From positions 1 through 5,728 of the forward strand of contig CABSNL010000088.1 of assembly GCA_902479095.1 (NCBI GenBank): 5,728 bases of DNA. The letters are read 5' to 3'. This stretch comes from an uncultured Collinsella sp. (GTDB lineage Bacteria; Actinomycetota; Coriobacteriia; Coriobacteriales; Coriobacteriaceae). This document shows positions 5,277 through 5,728 of the stretch, one piece after another. Below the pieces are notes generated by a model. The model did no database searches, had not been told where the DNA came from, and saw nothing but the letters and a program-made list of their open reading frames with translations. Each line of letters starts with the position of its first letter. Within the stretch, counting starts at the first letter, position 1. The translations under genes and the position numbers were made by a program.

Positions 5277-5728
5277 GTGTCTGATCAACAGCAAGAAAAC
5301 GAAATAACGACGACGCAAGCCGCTCCCGCTGCACCGGTTGCGTTGGACCAGGTCGCGGCGCCCGCGCAAGCTTCGGCTCCTGAGACGCCTAAGGCTGCTT
5401 CGACGCCTACGCCTTCAGCGGCTGAGAAGGCCGTGCCTGCAACTGGTGAGGAGGTTGCTCCGGCAAAGCCCAAGCGTACGCGCCGCACGGCCAAGTCTGC
5501 TGCTGACGGCGAGGAGGTCACCAAGCCCAAGCGCCGTACCACGCGCACGACGCGCCTCAAGCGCACCGTTGCAGCTGACTCCTCGGCGCCGATTTCCGAT
5601 GAGGTCGCGCAGGCACGTGCGTTGGCGCAGATTAGCGAGGCTCAGGTGGTGCGCGCCCGCCGTCGTGCTGCCGAGCGCGAGGCCGCGGCTCTGACCGAGC
5701 TTGCAGCTCCGTCTGTGCCCGAGACGCC
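5277..5728 (+). CDS. rho: Probable transcription termination factor Rho, N-terminal fragment (cut by window end)
   Basis: An open frame of 150 codons starts at GTG (MSDQQQENEI) and runs off the window. An in-frame TGA at 5265-5267 fixes the start: GTG 5277 is the first initiation codon after it. The Shine-Dalgarno is weak (only A/G-rich sequence and a GAG nearby). The visible protein is low-complexity: Ala/Pro-rich at 15-63, then two basic clusters, KPKRTRRTAK (64-73) and KPKRRTTRTTRLKR (83-96), then a charged helix with RARRRAAERE (126-135). No catalytic domain is reached. The Rho assignment is inferred: actinobacterial Rho proteins carry such Ala/Arg/Lys-rich N-terminal extensions, and rho lies a few genes after argS in mycobacteria. 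Other nucleic-acid-binding proteins with disordered basic N-termini (RNase E/G, IF-2, DNA-binding proteins) remain possible. Confidence 0.55.
   Translation, partial: MSDQQQENEITTTQAAPAAPVALDQVAAPAQASAPETPKAASTPTPSAAEKAVPATGEEVAPAKPKRTRRTAKSAADGEEVTKPKRRTTRTTRLKRTVAADSSAPISDEVAQARALAQISEAQVVRARRRAAEREAAALTELAAPSVPET

Overview
The window looks like chromosomal housekeeping sequence from a GC-rich actinobacterium, most likely class Coriobacteriia (Collinsella or a close relative). That placement is an inference. It rests on GC-rich coding sequence with G/C-biased third positions, a small CarD-family RNA polymerase-binding protein, a 617-residue class I arginyl-tRNA synthetase, and a probable rho gene with a long Ala/Pro/Arg/Lys-rich N-terminus downstream of argS. 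No sequence search was possible.

Layout. Left (2-1288, + strand): a complete proA, gamma-glutamyl phosphate reductase of proline synthesis. It converges on a minus-strand HD-domain hydrolase gene (1359-1958), with a strong bidirectional hairpin terminator between them. An exactly identical 41-nt copy of that hairpin lies upstream of the HD gene, just past the end of a minus-strand CarD-family regulator gene (2067-2552). The HD gene is therefore bracketed by two identical palindromes in direct orientation. A 343-bp AT-richer non-coding region (2553-2895) separates the CarD-family gene from the divergent argS (2896-4749). It holds candidate promoters for both genes and a cluster of TATGCA/TGCATA motifs.

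Right: argS ends at a textbook intrinsic terminator (4795-4827). A 527-bp gap (4750-5276) follows. It contains a 149-bp structured element with 26-bp imperfect terminal inverted repeats (4872-5020), resembling a MITE or a REP doublet, then a candidate promoter and a roughly 138-nt hairpin-rich leader. A GTG-initiated reading frame (5277 to the window end) begins with a disordered basic N-terminus and is probably the start of Rho.

The genes do not form one pathway. proA and argS touch glutamate/proline metabolism and arginine charging. The CarD-family protein and probable Rho act on transcription initiation and termination. The HD protein has no assignable substrate. Each gene appears to be its own transcription unit, bounded by a clear terminator or by convergent/divergent orientation. 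The least ordinary content is non-coding: the paired 41-nt palindromes, the 149-bp inverted-repeat element, the TATGCA cluster and the probable rho leader. No complete new multi-gene system is visible.
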